A stretch of 64,000 nucleotides of DNA, from contig CBDIHH010000002.1 of assembly GCA_965279095.1 (NCBI GenBank), positions 1 to 64,000 on the forward strand, read 5' to 3'. A model generated the notes under the pieces. The model saw nothing but the letters and a program-made list of their open reading frames with translations. It searched no databases and had not been told where the DNA came from. Source of the stretch: CBDIHH01 sp965279095 (GTDB lineage Bacteria > Pseudomonadota > Alphaproteobacteria > Caulobacterales > Caulobacteraceae). Both the position numbers and the translations under genes were made by a program. Every line of letters begins with the position of its first letter. The stretch's first letter is position 1. Below, one piece after another: positions 33,327-42,412 of the stretch.

Positions 33327-33829
33327 TGGGCGGCCAGGAAGTCTTTCTTGCCGACCTCCACTCCGTTGTGGCGCATCAGCGCGTAGGCGGTGGTGACGTG
33401 GAACCAGAAGTTGGGCAGGGCCTGCTCCATCAGATAGGGCTGGGCCTTGACCACGCTGCTCTCGCCGCGGCGCACCAGGGTGATGTCGCGGTCTTCCTGG
33501 CCGTCGATGCGGCTGACGTCGACGCTCTTGATGAAGGCCAGGGTGCGGTCGATGCGGTCCTGCAGCTCGGCGAAGCTGGTCTCCACATTGTCGAACACGG
33601 GGGGCTCCTGACCGGCCAGGCGCGCCACCGCGCCCTTGGCGAAGTCGGCGGCGATCTGCACCTGCAGCGGCAGGGCGAACTGGTCGGGGAACAGGCGCGC
33701 CTGCAGCAGGGCGTTGGGGTCGATCTTGCGCGCCTCGGCGTGGGCGGCGGCCTTGGCCAGCACGCCCTTCAGGCCGGTGAGGCCCTGGATGAAGACGGGG
33801 ACGCAGGCTTGAGACAGGGTGATGGACAT
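33323..33829 (-). CDS. DUF1993 family protein
   Basis: A 168-residue cytosolic helical protein with the DUF1993 features ARLFPDQFALPLQVQIAADFAKGAVARL and LPNFWFHVTTAYALMRHNGVEVGKKDFL. It has a DinB-like four-helix arrangement with conserved His. Function unknown. It overlaps the exported NTF2-like gene downstream (33323-33326). Confidence 0.85.
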   Translation of the reverse strand: MSITLSQACVPVFIQGLTGLKGVLAKAAAHAEARKIDPNALLQARLFPDQFALPLQVQIAADFAKGAVARLAGQEPPVFDNVETSFAELQDRIDRTLAFIKSVDVSRIDGQEDRDITLVRRGESSVVKAQPYLMEQALPNFWFHVTTAYALMRHNGVEVGKKDFLAAQ

Positions 33830-33903
33830 GAGGGCTCCCGGGCGCGGATTCGCGACGGAACCTTCTAGCGCGCGACGCCGGGGGCGTGCGACGAAAATTG
33901 CAA

Positions 33904-33933
33904 CGGCCGCCCCCGCATATCCGGGGGCGGCCG
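33904..33933 (-). terminator. Terminator after repeat-rich lipoprotein gene
   Basis: A 12-bp GC-rich stem (33904-33915 with 33922-33933) with a 6-nt loop. On the minus strand it is followed by ttgcaatttt. It lies 21 nt beyond the stop of the lipoprotein gene at 33955. Confidence 0.7.
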
Positions 33934-33954
33934 CGCATCAGCCTCGAGGGCGGA

Positions 33955-34236
33955 TTAGTCCTTCTTGCCGGCCGCCTGTTCGATGGCGTCGGCCTTGGCG
34001 TCGGTCTGGTCGCGCATGGTGTCGGCCTGTTTCTCCATGGCGTCGGCCTTGGCTTCGGAGCCGGGAGCATCCGTGGCGTCGACGGCGTCGGCCTTGTTTT
34101 CCATGGCGTCGGCCTTGACCTCGGTGGACTCCTTCATGGCGTCGGTCTTGGCTTCGGCGGCCTTGTCGGCCTTGCTCTCGCAGGCGGCGAGCGACAGGGC
34201 GGCCACGGCGATGGCGCTGGCGATGGCGATACGCAT
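33955..34236 (-). CDS. Small repeat-rich lipoprotein
   Basis: A 93-residue protein with a lipoprotein signal (MRIAIASAIAVAALSLAAC; lipobox LAAC). The rest consists of imperfect KADAMEN-type units rich in Lys, Ala, Asp, Glu and Met, predicted to form a long coiled-coil helix. It is probably anchored in the outer membrane. It resembles in design, though not in residues, the lipoprotein at 42413-42715. Confidence 0.75.
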   Translation of the reverse strand: MRIAIASAIAVAALSLAACESKADKAAEAKTDAMKESTEVKADAMENKADAVDATDAPGSEAKADAMEKQADTMRDQTDAKADAIEQAAGKKD

Positions 34237-34391
34237 TTCAATACCCTCAAAATGATTGTTCCCAAGGCATGAGCGCACGAATGCGTGATCGGTTGCGGGC
34301 GCCGCGCAGATATCCCCAGCTTCCCGATTTGCTGGGGATGGACCGTGTTTGCCGCATGCCCCCGGAGCGGGCGTTAAGCTATCGGTAACCC

Positions 34392-35870
34392 ATGACCATC
34401 GTCCCCACCCTCGACCTGCGCTCCGCCGAACCGCAGCCCGCCCAGGCGCCTGCCAACATCGAAGCCGAACAGGCCCTGCTGGGAACTGTGCTGTTCGACA
34501 ACGCCGCCTATGAGCGTTTGTCGGACCAGCTGCAGCCGCGTCACTTCTACGAGCCCTTCCACCAGCGCCTGTTCGCGGCCATGGAGGAGCATATCCGCAA
34601 GGGTCTGCTGGCCGAGCCGATTGTCCTGATGGAGCGGTTCCGCCGCGATCCGGCCTTCGAGGCCCTGGGCGGGCTGCGCTATTTCGCCGACCTGGTCGAC
34701 CGCGCCCCCCCGGCCGCCAATGCCGCCGACTACGGCCGGGTGATCTACGACCTGGCCCTGCGCCGCGACCTGATCCGCATCGGCGGCGAGATCGCCGCCG
34801 CCGCCCAGGCCGACGCCGAACAGACCGCCCGCGACCAGATCGAGTCCGCCGAGCAGCAGCTCTATACCCTGGCCGAGACCGGCGGGACCTCGACGGGCTT
34901 CATCAGCTTCTCCGACGCCCTGACCGGGGCCATCGAGGCGGCGGCGGAGGCCTTCAATCGCGACGGCGGCCTGTCGGGGATCTCCACCGGCCTGATCGAC
35001 CTGGATCGCATGCTGGGCGGGCTGCACGGCTCCGACCTGGTGATCCTTGCGGCCCGACCGTCCATGGGCAAGACCGCCCTGGCCACCAACATCGCCTACC
35101 ATGTGGCCAAGAGCTACGCCTTCGAGATCCTGCCCGACGGGTCCAAGAAGACCACCAACGGCGGGGTGGTCGCCTTCTTCTCCCTGGAAATGTCCGCCGA
35201 CCAGCTGGCCGCCCGGGTGCTGGCCGAGGTGTCGGGCGTCCCCTCCGACCGCGTGCGCAAGGGCGAGATCGACGCCCAGGAGTTCGGCCTGGTGCGCGAC
35301 GCCGCCCAGGAGATCGCCTCGGCGCCGCTGTTCATCGACGACACCGGCGGCCTGTCCATCGCCAAGCTGGCGGCGCGGGCGCGGCGGCTCAAGCGCCAGC
35401 ACGGGCTGGACATGATCGTGGTCGACTACCTGCAGCTGGTCACCGGCGGGGACGGCAAGTCCGACAACCGGGTCCAGGAGGTGAGCATGATCACCCAGGG
35501 GCTCAAGGCCCTGGCCAAGGAACTGTCGGTGCCGATCCTGGCCCTGTCGCAGCTGTCGCGCCAAGTGGAGAACCGCGAGGACAAGAAGCCCCAGCTCAGC
35601 GACCTGCGCGAATCCGGCTCCATCGAGCAGGACGCCGACATGGTGCTGTTCGTCTATCGCGAGGCCTACTACCTGGGCCGCGCCGAGCCCCGCGAAGGCA
35701 CCCCCGAACACCTCACCTGGCAGGAGGACATGGACAAGGTCCACCACCTGGCCGAGGTCATCATCGGCAAGCAGCGCCACGGCCCCATCGGCACGGTGAA
35801 GCTGCACTTCAACGCCGACCTGACCAAGTTCGGCAACCTGGCCCGCGAGGGGCGCTTCGACCCGCGGTAG
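34392..35870 (+). CDS. dnaB: Replicative DNA helicase DnaB
   Basis: A 492-residue hexameric helicase. N-terminal domain at 20-125 (ANIEAEQALLGTVLFDN), linker, RecA-like core with Walker A ARPSMGKTA (221-229), FFSLEMSADQLAARVL, Walker B MIVVDYLQLV and LSQLSRQVENREDKKPQLSDLRESGSIEQDAD. An insert around FEILPDGSKKTTNGG between the Walker A helix and the next strand is common in alphaproteobacteria. It stands alone on the plus strand, away from both rplI and alr, its usual neighbours. Confidence 0.97.
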   Translation: MTIVPTLDLRSAEPQPAQAPANIEAEQALLGTVLFDNAAYERLSDQLQPRHFYEPFHQRLFAAMEEHIRKGLLAEPIVLMERFRRDPAFEALGGLRYFADLVDRAPPAANAADYGRVIYDLALRRDLIRIGGEIAAAAQADAEQTARDQIESAEQQLYTLAETGGTSTGFISFSDALTGAIEAAAEAFNRDGGLSGISTGLIDLDRMLGGLHGSDLVILAARPSMGKTALATNIAYHVAKSYAFEILPDGSKKTTNGGVVAFFSLEMSADQLAARVLAEVSGVPSDRVRKGEIDAQEFGLVRDAAQEIASAPLFIDDTGGLSIAKLAARARRLKRQHGLDMIVVDYLQLVTGGDGKSDNRVQEVSMITQGLKALAKELSVPILALSQLSRQVENREDKKPQLSDLRESGSIEQDADMVLFVYREAYYLGRAEPREGTPEHLTWQEDMDKVHHLAEVIIGKQRHGPIGTVKLHFNADLTKFGNLAREGRFDPR

Positions 35871-35934
35871 GCTAGGAGCCCAGCCGATAAGGCGTTAACC
35901 TCTCGCATATCGGCGTTATGCGCAGGAGGTCGTC

Positions 35935-37380
35935 GTGGGTATCCGCTTCAATGGGGTGTGCCTGGCCGTCGCCCTGACCTTGGCGCCGATGGGGCTGGGG
36001 GGATCCGCCCTGAGAGCCCAGCCGGCGATGGAGGTCAATGACGCCGAACTGATGAGGTTTATCGGCGACAACGTGGCGGCCGTCCGCAAGCCAGCCGCGA
36101 CGCTGAGCGAAAAAGCCGCCAAACTCGACCGGTTGACCTCCGTTTGTCAGGACGCGGCTGTCGCTCAACGCCTGTTGGAATTGCAGGTTGAACTGGTCGA
36201 AGCCGAACGTCTGGCTGAGCTTGCCCGCGGGAAGCTGGAAATCCTCGACTATTGGTTGACCTACAGCGTGGCCATCGACAAGGCATACGGCCCGTCTATC
36301 CGCCAAGCCCACGCCAGGGCCATGGGCGAGCTGGAGGCGATACGGCGTCAGGCCGAGCGGCTGCAGGTCCAGATTAAGGCCCAGATCGTCTATTACAACC
36401 GGTTGCCGTTGTGTGGCCGCTACGATCCGGACGGTACGGTCCGGGCGCCGCCGGGGCCGCCGCCGGTCTGGCCCGGGCCCATCGACGGTCCAGCCAAACC
36501 GCTCCCGGCCCCGCCCCTGCCGCCCTGCCGCAACAAGTCGGCTGAGGACGACATCGCCGCGACGAAGGCCTCGATCAACGCCCTTCGCCAGACCCTGCAG
36601 GATGAACTAGCCGAACACGCCAGAGATGCCGCGAGGCTGAAGGAGGCGTCCAACGGCGTCCGCAGGTCGGACAAGGTTGTCGCCGCGATGACCGACCTGA
36701 TCGCCAAGAACCGCCAGCGGATGGCCAATACCGGCGCGGCGCTGACGGCGGCGGAAGACCGGCTGAGCGCACTGGAGCGCCTGAAGCCCTGCGCGACCGC
36801 GGCTCTGGGCCAGGCCTGCGCGCCGCCGCGGCCGTTGAGCGACTTTGAAAAGGGGTTGCTGAAGGCGATGAACGACATCCGCCGCGACCCGCCGTCCTAT
36901 GCCGGCTTCCTGCGCCAGACCCTGGGGGTCCCCCTGGGGGAGGCGACGGCCTTCCTGAGGAGCCAGCCCCCAGTTCCGGCCCTGGCGTTCCACCCGGCCC
37001 TGATGCGGTCCGCCGAGCGGCACGTGGGCGACATCGGCCCCACCGGCTCGATCAGCCATACGGGCTCCGACGGCTCGGGGCCGCTGGCGCGGGTCCAGCG
37101 CGAGGGCCTGTTCGTGATGACCGCGGCCGAGGAGATCTCCGTCGGCCAGACCACGGCGATCGGCGCCCTCAACATCCTGATCATCGACCCGTCCTCGCCG
37201 ACCCGCGCCCATCGCACGGACCTGTTCGATCCCAAGCTGGTCCTGGCCGGCGTCGCCTGCGGGCCCCACGCCAGGTTCGGAACCGCCTGTGTCATCGATC
37301 TCAGCGGCCCGCCCCTGGTGCGCGACAATGCGCCCGCCGACCCCTGCTATCCGCCCCCCGCGCCCCCGCCGCCGCCCTAG
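35935..37380 (+). CDS. Exported coiled-coil/CAP-domain protein
   Basis: A 481-residue protein starting with GTG preceded by AGGAGG. A signal peptide (about 1-28) is followed by two helical coiled-coil regions (about 35-160 and 195-275) separated by a Pro-rich linker (APPGPPPVWPGPIDGPAKPLP). The C-terminal CAP/SCP domain (about 300-465) has MNDIRRDPPSYAGFL, HPALMRSAERHVGDIG, ISHTGSDGSGPLARVQREG and SPTRAHRTDLFDP. The tail is a Pro run. CAP proteins are secreted and bind lipids or divalent metals; this architecture is uncommon and the function is unknown. Codon use is slightly less GC-rich in the N-terminal half. Confidence 0.78.
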   Translation: MGIRFNGVCLAVALTLAPMGLGGSALRAQPAMEVNDAELMRFIGDNVAAVRKPAATLSEKAAKLDRLTSVCQDAAVAQRLLELQVELVEAERLAELARGKLEILDYWLTYSVAIDKAYGPSIRQAHARAMGELEAIRRQAERLQVQIKAQIVYYNRLPLCGRYDPDGTVRAPPGPPPVWPGPIDGPAKPLPAPPLPPCRNKSAEDDIAATKASINALRQTLQDELAEHARDAARLKEASNGVRRSDKVVAAMTDLIAKNRQRMANTGAALTAAEDRLSALERLKPCATAALGQACAPPRPLSDFEKGLLKAMNDIRRDPPSYAGFLRQTLGVPLGEATAFLRSQPPVPALAFHPALMRSAERHVGDIGPTGSISHTGSDGSGPLARVQREGLFVMTAAEEISVGQTTAIGALNILIIDPSSPTRAHRTDLFDPKLVLAGVACGPHARFGTACVIDLSGPPLVRDNAPADPCYPPPAPPPPP

Positions 37381-37967
37381 GGGCGGGGCCGATGCAGATA
37401 GGCGGCGACAGCTTCGGCCTCGGCCTCCGACACCAGGGCCGGGACCAGCCGCGGCATCTTCGGCGGCGGGTCGCGGATGAGGGCGGCGGTCTGGGCCACG
37501 GTGCGCCGGGCGGCCTCGTCGGTCAGCCTGGGTCCCGAGGCGCCCTCCCGCTCGGCCCCGTGGCAGGCGGCGCACTGGCGGCGATAGACCGCCTCGCCGC
37601 CGGAGGGGCGGCCGGCGGCGGCAGCCGCAAAGGGCGCCAGCATTGGGATGGCGGCGGCGCCGCGGGGCGGAGGCAAGGCCCTGAGCCAGGCGTGGATGGC
37701 CGCGACCTCCGCGTCCGGCAGCAACCGGGCGCTATAGCGGGGCATCACCCCCGTGGGCCGGCGCACATAGGCGGTGAAAGCCTCGACGGGCTGGCGCGGC
37801 GGCGCCAGCCGCGCGCCGACCCCCGTGGCCCCCTGGCCGATCCGCCCGTGGCACTGGTAGCAGCCCTTGGCGACATAGAGGGCGCGGCCCTGGGCGACCT
37901 GCGCCGCGGCGGGGGCGCCCAGCGCCAGGGCGGCGGCGGCGACGAGGCAGGCGAGGGGCTGGCTCAT
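37377..37967 (-). CDS. Diheme periplasmic cytochrome c
   Basis: A 196-residue protein with a signal peptide (to AAA-QV) and two c-type heme domains: CYQCH (C36, C39, H40; candidate Met M75) and CAACH (C132, C135, H136; candidate Met M171). The domains are joined by an Ala/Pro linker. It starts 5 nt after the stop of the Tat-exported ThDP enzyme, so the two are almost certainly co-translated. It is the probable electron acceptor of that enzyme (inference). The stop overlaps the end of the convergent CAP gene. Confidence 0.88.
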   Translation of the reverse strand: MSQPLACLVAAAALALGAPAAAQVAQGRALYVAKGCYQCHGRIGQGATGVGARLAPPRQPVEAFTAYVRRPTGVMPRYSARLLPDAEVAAIHAWLRALPPPRGAAAIPMLAPFAAAAAGRPSGGEAVYRRQCAACHGAEREGASGPRLTDEAARRTVAQTAALIRDPPPKMPRLVPALVSEAEAEAVAAYLHRPRP

Positions 37968-37972
37968 GGCGC

Positions 37973-39922
37973 TCACCGGGGCTGCGTCAGGGTGTCGAGC
38001 AGGGCCGGCTTGCCGCTCCGAACCACCGCCAGGGCGCGCGACAGGGCCCCGCCGAGCTGGCGCGGATCGGAGATCGGGCCCTCGGCCCACACCCCCATGC
38101 TCCTGGCCATCTGGGCGTAGTCGATGTCGGGGTCGGATATCACCGTGCCGACAGTGGCGTTCTCCACCCCCCGGTCGCGGCGGTTGGCCATGCGCTGCAG
38201 GTGCATGGTCTCCTGGTGCCAGGCGCGGTTGTTGTGCATCACCATCAGCAGGGGGATGCGGTGGTGCGCCAGGGTCCACAGGGTCCCCGGCAGCACCATC
38301 AGGTCGCCGTCGGTCTGGATGGCCACGGGGATCCGCCCCGTGTCGCGCAGGGCCAGGGCCGCGCCGGCGGCGGCGGGCAGGCCATAGCCCACCCCATAGC
38401 CGCCGGAATCGCCGATGTAGTGGGCGGGCTCGGTCATGTCCCACAGGCGCTGCGGCCAGCGCCCGACGCCTCCGGTGGATGAGACCAGCGCCCAGGGCGA
38501 CCCCTTGATCTGCTCCCAGATCTCCATGCACAGGCGCCCCGTGCCGATCGGGCTGGCGTCCCAGCTCAGGGCCGCCTCGGCGGCGGCGTCCGCCCGCATC
38601 CGGTCGAAGGCGTCGCGCAGGGGCGCCGCTCGCGCGGCCACGGCCTGACGGCGCTCGGGGGTGAGCTGGCGGCGCACCGCCTCGATTAGCTGCGGCAGGC
38701 AGGCCTGTCCGTCGGCCGCGATGGTCAGGTCGGCGGCGTAGTAGCGCTGGATGTCCTGGATATTGCCCTTCATGAAGGCGTAGTTGGCGCTGACCCCGAT
38801 GACCTTGCACCGGTCGCCGATCACCGGCCGCGGGGTGCGCACCGTCAGGTCGGGCAGGGCGTTGACCAGGCCGAACAGGTCGGTGAGCTCCAGGGCCAGG
38901 ATCACATCCGCCTGGGCGATCAGTGGCCCCTGGCGGGAACTGTGATTGAGCGGGTGATTGGACGGCATGTTGAACCGGCCGCCCTTGTCTGCCACCGGTG
39001 CGTTGAGCAGCTCGGCCAGGGTCACCAGCAGGCCCACCCCCTCGGGGGTGCGGACGACGCGATCGACGACGATCACCGGGTGCTCGGCGGCCACAAGCAG
39101 GGCCGCGGCGCGCTCCACGGCGGCGGGCTCGCCGGCGGGGGCCGACACCGGCGCGCGCCGGGGGATGGTCAGGCGGGCGCGATCCTCGACGGGATGCTCC
39201 TGAAGATCGTTATCGGCGACGATCAGCACCGGCTCATAGGGCGGCGTCATCGACATCTCGACCGCCCGCATGAACGACTCCGCATAGTGCTGCAGGCTGA
39301 CCGGCGTATCGTCCCACTTGACGTAGTCGCGGACGATCACCCCCAGGTCCGCCTGGGAATGCACCCATTCCACCCCCGGGCGACGGGTGGCGGCGTCGAG
39401 GTTGTTGCCGGCCAGCACCATCATCGGCGCCTTGTCGCAATAGGCGTTGTAGACCGCCATCGAGGCGTGCTGCAGCCCGATCTGGCTGTGCACCAGGCAG
39501 GCCATCGGCTTGCCCGCCATCTTGGCGTAGCCGTGGGCCATGGCCGCGGAGATCTCCTCGTGGACGCAGCTGATCAGCTCCGGCGCGCGGTTGCCGCCAT
39601 AGGTGACGATGGATTCCTGCAGGCCGCGGAAGGTGGAGCCTGGCATGCACGCCACATAGTCGATGCCGGCGGCCTTCAGCAGCTCGACCATGAAGTCCGA
39701 GCCGGGATAGGCCACCTCGGGGGCGTCGGCGCCGACCACATCCACCGCGCCCGCCTCGGCCTGGGCTCGCGCCTCGGTGGGGATGGGCGCGCGACCCGGC
39801 GCGGGCGGGGCGGCGGCGGGCGCGGCCGAGGCGGCGGCGGCCGAGGCCACCCCCGCCGCGCCGCCCAGCAGGGAGGCCTTCAGGAACCCGCGGCGGTCAG
39901 GAACCGATGGCGACGTCTTCAT
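37973..39922 (-). CDS. Tat-exported ThDP-dependent (acetolactate synthase-like) enzyme
   Basis: A 649-residue protein with a twin-arginine leader (DRRGFLKASLLGGAAG, 9-24) and an Ala/Pro-rich spacer to about 70. The three domains of the acetolactate synthase/benzoylformate decarboxylase family follow. The ThDP-activating Glu is in SCVHEEISAAMAHGYAK (E122). The central domain begins about 265. The ThDP/Mg segment is TDGDLMVLPGTLWTLAHHRI with HNN. These enzymes act on 2-keto acids or their acyloin products; almost all are cytosolic. Export as a folded, cofactor-loaded enzyme and the adjacent diheme cytochrome suggest a periplasmic 2-keto acid dehydrogenase. The substrate is unknown. Confidence 0.85.
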   Translation of the reverse strand: MKTSPSVPDRRGFLKASLLGGAAGVASAAAASAAPAAAPPAPGRAPIPTEARAQAEAGAVDVVGADAPEVAYPGSDFMVELLKAAGIDYVACMPGSTFRGLQESIVTYGGNRAPELISCVHEEISAAMAHGYAKMAGKPMACLVHSQIGLQHASMAVYNAYCDKAPMMVLAGNNLDAATRRPGVEWVHSQADLGVIVRDYVKWDDTPVSLQHYAESFMRAVEMSMTPPYEPVLIVADNDLQEHPVEDRARLTIPRRAPVSAPAGEPAAVERAAALLVAAEHPVIVVDRVVRTPEGVGLLVTLAELLNAPVADKGGRFNMPSNHPLNHSSRQGPLIAQADVILALELTDLFGLVNALPDLTVRTPRPVIGDRCKVIGVSANYAFMKGNIQDIQRYYAADLTIAADGQACLPQLIEAVRRQLTPERRQAVAARAAPLRDAFDRMRADAAAEAALSWDASPIGTGRLCMEIWEQIKGSPWALVSSTGGVGRWPQRLWDMTEPAHYIGDSGGYGVGYGLPAAAGAALALRDTGRIPVAIQTDGDLMVLPGTLWTLAHHRIPLLMVMHNNRAWHQETMHLQRMANRRDRGVENATVGTVISDPDIDYAQMARSMGVWAEGPISDPRQLGGALSRALAVVRSGKPALLDTLTQPR

Positions 39923-40030
39923 GGGCGCTCCGCTGCCGCCGTCCGGGATGGGGCGCTCCGGAGATTGCGCCCCGCAGCGCCGGGGCGTCGATGGCTGGCT
40001 GTGGGCTCGCCGCCTGTCGGAAGGCGTCCG

Positions 40031-42232
40031 TCAGGCCGCCACCGGCGTTTCGGTGAGTTTACGCGCCTCGCGCAGCCGGTCGATCTCATCGGCATGGACC
40101 GGGCGACTGAACAGGAAGCCCTGCACCGACCCGCAGCCGGCGGCGGACAGGCGCGAGCGCTGATCCGCCGTCTCCACCCCCTCGGCGATGACCGACAGGC
40201 GCAGGGCCCGCGCCAGCTTGATGATGGCGCCGACCACCGCGTCGGCCTCGCTGTCGACCCCCAGGTTGGTGATGAAGGTGCGGTCGATCTTGATCTTGTT
40301 GATCGGGTAGCGCTGCAGATAGCTGAGGCTCGAATAGCCGGTGCCGAAATCGTCCAGGGCGAGGGAAAAGCCCATGCGGCGCAGGCGCTTCAGGGCGTCA
40401 TGCGTCAGCTGGTCGTCGCCCAGCAGGATGCCTTCGGTGATCTCCAGCTCGAATTGGGCGGGGTCAACCTTCATCTCCTCGACCAGCACGGCCACCTGGG
40501 AGACGAAGTCCGACTGCCGCAACTGCTGGGCCGACACATTGATCGCCACCTTCAGGCCCCGCCACCGCCGGCTGTCGGCGAAGGCCTGGCGCAGGGTGAA
40601 GAAGCCCAGCGGTTCGATCAGGCCGCACTCCTCCGCCACCGGGATGAAGAAGGCGGGAGAGACGGGGCCGCGCTCGGGGTGATTCCAGCGCACCAGCGCC
40701 TCGACCCCGGTCATGACTCCCGCGCCGTCCACCTGCGGCTGATAGACCATCTCCAGCTCGCCCGCCTCGATGGCCGCGCGCAGGTCAGACTCGAGGCCCC
40801 GCCGGGTCCGGATGGCGGCGTCCATCTCGATCTCGAAGAAGCAGAACTTGTTCTTGCCGGTCTGTTTGGCGCTGTAGAGGGCCAGGTCCGCCTGGCGCAC
40901 CGCCTCGGCCGGCTCGATCCGGAACTCGCCGACCAGAGTGATGCCGATGGAGCAGCCGACGAACACGCGTCCTGCCGCCAGATCGACAGGCAGAGCCATG
41001 CAATCCCTCAGCCGCGCGGCGACTTCGGCCGCGCTGGCGGGGGTCGCGTTCAGCTGCACCAGGGCGAACTCGTCCCCCGACAGCCGCGCCAGGGTGTCGG
41101 ACTTGCGGCACTGGGCCGCCATCCGCCGCGCCGCCACCTGGATGAGCTCGTCGCCGGCATGGTGACCGTAGGTGTCGTTCACCAGCTTGAACCGGTCCAA
41201 GTCGATGCAGTGGACGGCCACCTGCAGCCCTGTGCGCCGGGCCTGTTCCAGGGCCTGCGCCAGGCGGTCTCCGAACAGCACCCGGTTCGGCATGCCCGTC
41301 AGGGAGTCGTAATAGGCCAGGTGGGCGGTGCGCGCCTCGCTGGCGACAAGGCCTTCGGACAGGCGCCGCGCCCGTCGGTAGAGGTAGAGGGCCATGGCCC
41401 CCAGGGCGGTGATGACCGCCAGGATCGGGATCAGGATTCGCCCCAGGAGCGTCCGGCCCGGGTCCTGCGGGCGCCACTCCAGAACGCCGATGGTCCTGCC
41501 CGCCGAGTCGCGCAGGCTGGCGTGGGCCTTCTCGGGGTCCGCCGCCCTGGCGCGCAAAGCCAGGCCTTCGAGCATATACCGCCGGCCGAGGCTGGCCAGG
41601 AACGGCCGGTCCACGGCCATGGCGGTGACCACCACCGGCGCCGTCGCTCCGGCCGAGCGCGCGCTGCCGAAATCGGGCTGCACCAGGGTGGCGGTGAGCA
41701 CATAGAGCTCGCGGCCCACCCAGGCGAGGGTGGTGGACTGGATCGGCTCGGCCAGCATCCGCCCGGTGCGGGGCAGGGCGCTCAGCGACCCGCGGCGCGC
41801 CTCGTCGGCCCGGACGCTTGCCACGATGCCGCGGCTAGGCGCTGAAAACGGACCATAGGCCTCCGCCGGCGGCCCTTGCGCCTTGCCGGCCGCGAAGGTC
41901 AGGCGGTCGGCGCCGTCCATGACGAACACCGACGAGAAGCCGTCGGTGTTGATCAGGAACTGGCCGATGTTCTCCTGGGCCCAGGCCCCGTCGAAGCGAT
42001 TGTCGAGATGGCGCACCGCATCGTCCCAGACCACCTGGGGCACGACCATGTGGGCGACCTCTTCGGCCCTGCCGACGATGCCGTTCTCGACGACCTTCTG
42101 CTCGCGGTCGCGCGCCGCCCGGTCGAAGCCCTGGACCAGGACGCCGCCGCCGATGGCGAGCAATCCCAGGGCCAGGATCGCCAGGACGGCGAGCGGCCAG
42201 AAGAAGTCCGATTGTCGATCGTGGCGCCGCAT
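40031..42232 (-). CDS. CHASE4-GGDEF-EAL cyclic-di-GMP protein
   Basis: A 733-residue membrane protein. TM1 about 12-33, a CHASE4-type periplasmic sensor about 35-262 (VVPQVVWDDAVRHLDN, NTDGFSSVFVMDG), TM2 about 263-286, GGDEF about 300-465 with the active-site variant SGDEF (385-389), and EAL from about 475 with EAL (511-513), NVSAQQLRQSDF, ELEITEG and DDFGTGYSSL. The EAL site is intact, so phosphodiesterase activity is expected. SGDEF variants can be active, so dual function or regulation by GTP binding is possible. Monocistronic. Confidence 0.92.
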   Translation of the reverse strand: MRRHDRQSDFFWPLAVLAILALGLLAIGGGVLVQGFDRAARDREQKVVENGIVGRAEEVAHMVVPQVVWDDAVRHLDNRFDGAWAQENIGQFLINTDGFSSVFVMDGADRLTFAAGKAQGPPAEAYGPFSAPSRGIVASVRADEARRGSLSALPRTGRMLAEPIQSTTLAWVGRELYVLTATLVQPDFGSARSAGATAPVVVTAMAVDRPFLASLGRRYMLEGLALRARAADPEKAHASLRDSAGRTIGVLEWRPQDPGRTLLGRILIPILAVITALGAMALYLYRRARRLSEGLVASEARTAHLAYYDSLTGMPNRVLFGDRLAQALEQARRTGLQVAVHCIDLDRFKLVNDTYGHHAGDELIQVAARRMAAQCRKSDTLARLSGDEFALVQLNATPASAAEVAARLRDCMALPVDLAAGRVFVGCSIGITLVGEFRIEPAEAVRQADLALYSAKQTGKNKFCFFEIEMDAAIRTRRGLESDLRAAIEAGELEMVYQPQVDGAGVMTGVEALVRWNHPERGPVSPAFFIPVAEECGLIEPLGFFTLRQAFADSRRWRGLKVAINVSAQQLRQSDFVSQVAVLVEEMKVDPAQFELEITEGILLGDDQLTHDALKRLRRMGFSLALDDFGTGYSSLSYLQRYPINKIKIDRTFITNLGVDSEADAVVGAIIKLARALRLSVIAEGVETADQRSRLSAAGCGSVQGFLFSRPVHADEIDRLREARKLTETPVAA

Positions 42233-42343
42233 GGCCCCCCCGCGCTTCGAGCGCGAGGATCAATAGGGGCTCATCCCTAATAAATTGGCGAACAGCGGTA
42301 TAAGTAGGTTTGCATATCTGGGACCTGGCGGCGCAGGACGGCG

Positions 42344-42368
42344 GGAACAAAGCCCGTCTCCGACCATT
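42344..42368 (+). promoter_or_regulatory. Weak candidate EcfG promoter of lipoprotein gene
   Basis: GGAAC (42344-42348), 16 nt, CATT (42365-42368). The -35 is exact; the -10 has A for G in the important GTT. It lies 45 nt before the lipoprotein start. Confidence 0.35.
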
Positions 42369-42412
42369 GCTCCGCTTTGGCCCGCCGAGGGCCGCCCGCC
42401 GGAGAACAACCC

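Noticed and set aside
33855..33880. GGAAC on the plus strand after the DUF1993 gene region
   Set aside because: No GTT at the right spacing and no plus-strand gene downstream.
36902..37380. Signs of frameshift in the CAP-domain gene
   Set aside because: The frame runs through both coiled coils and a complete CAP motif set to a natural stop.
38942..41845. 967-residue plus-strand open frame across the ThDP and GGDEF-EAL genes
   Set aside because: Antisense of two clear genes, with the same low-complexity composition as other shadow frames.
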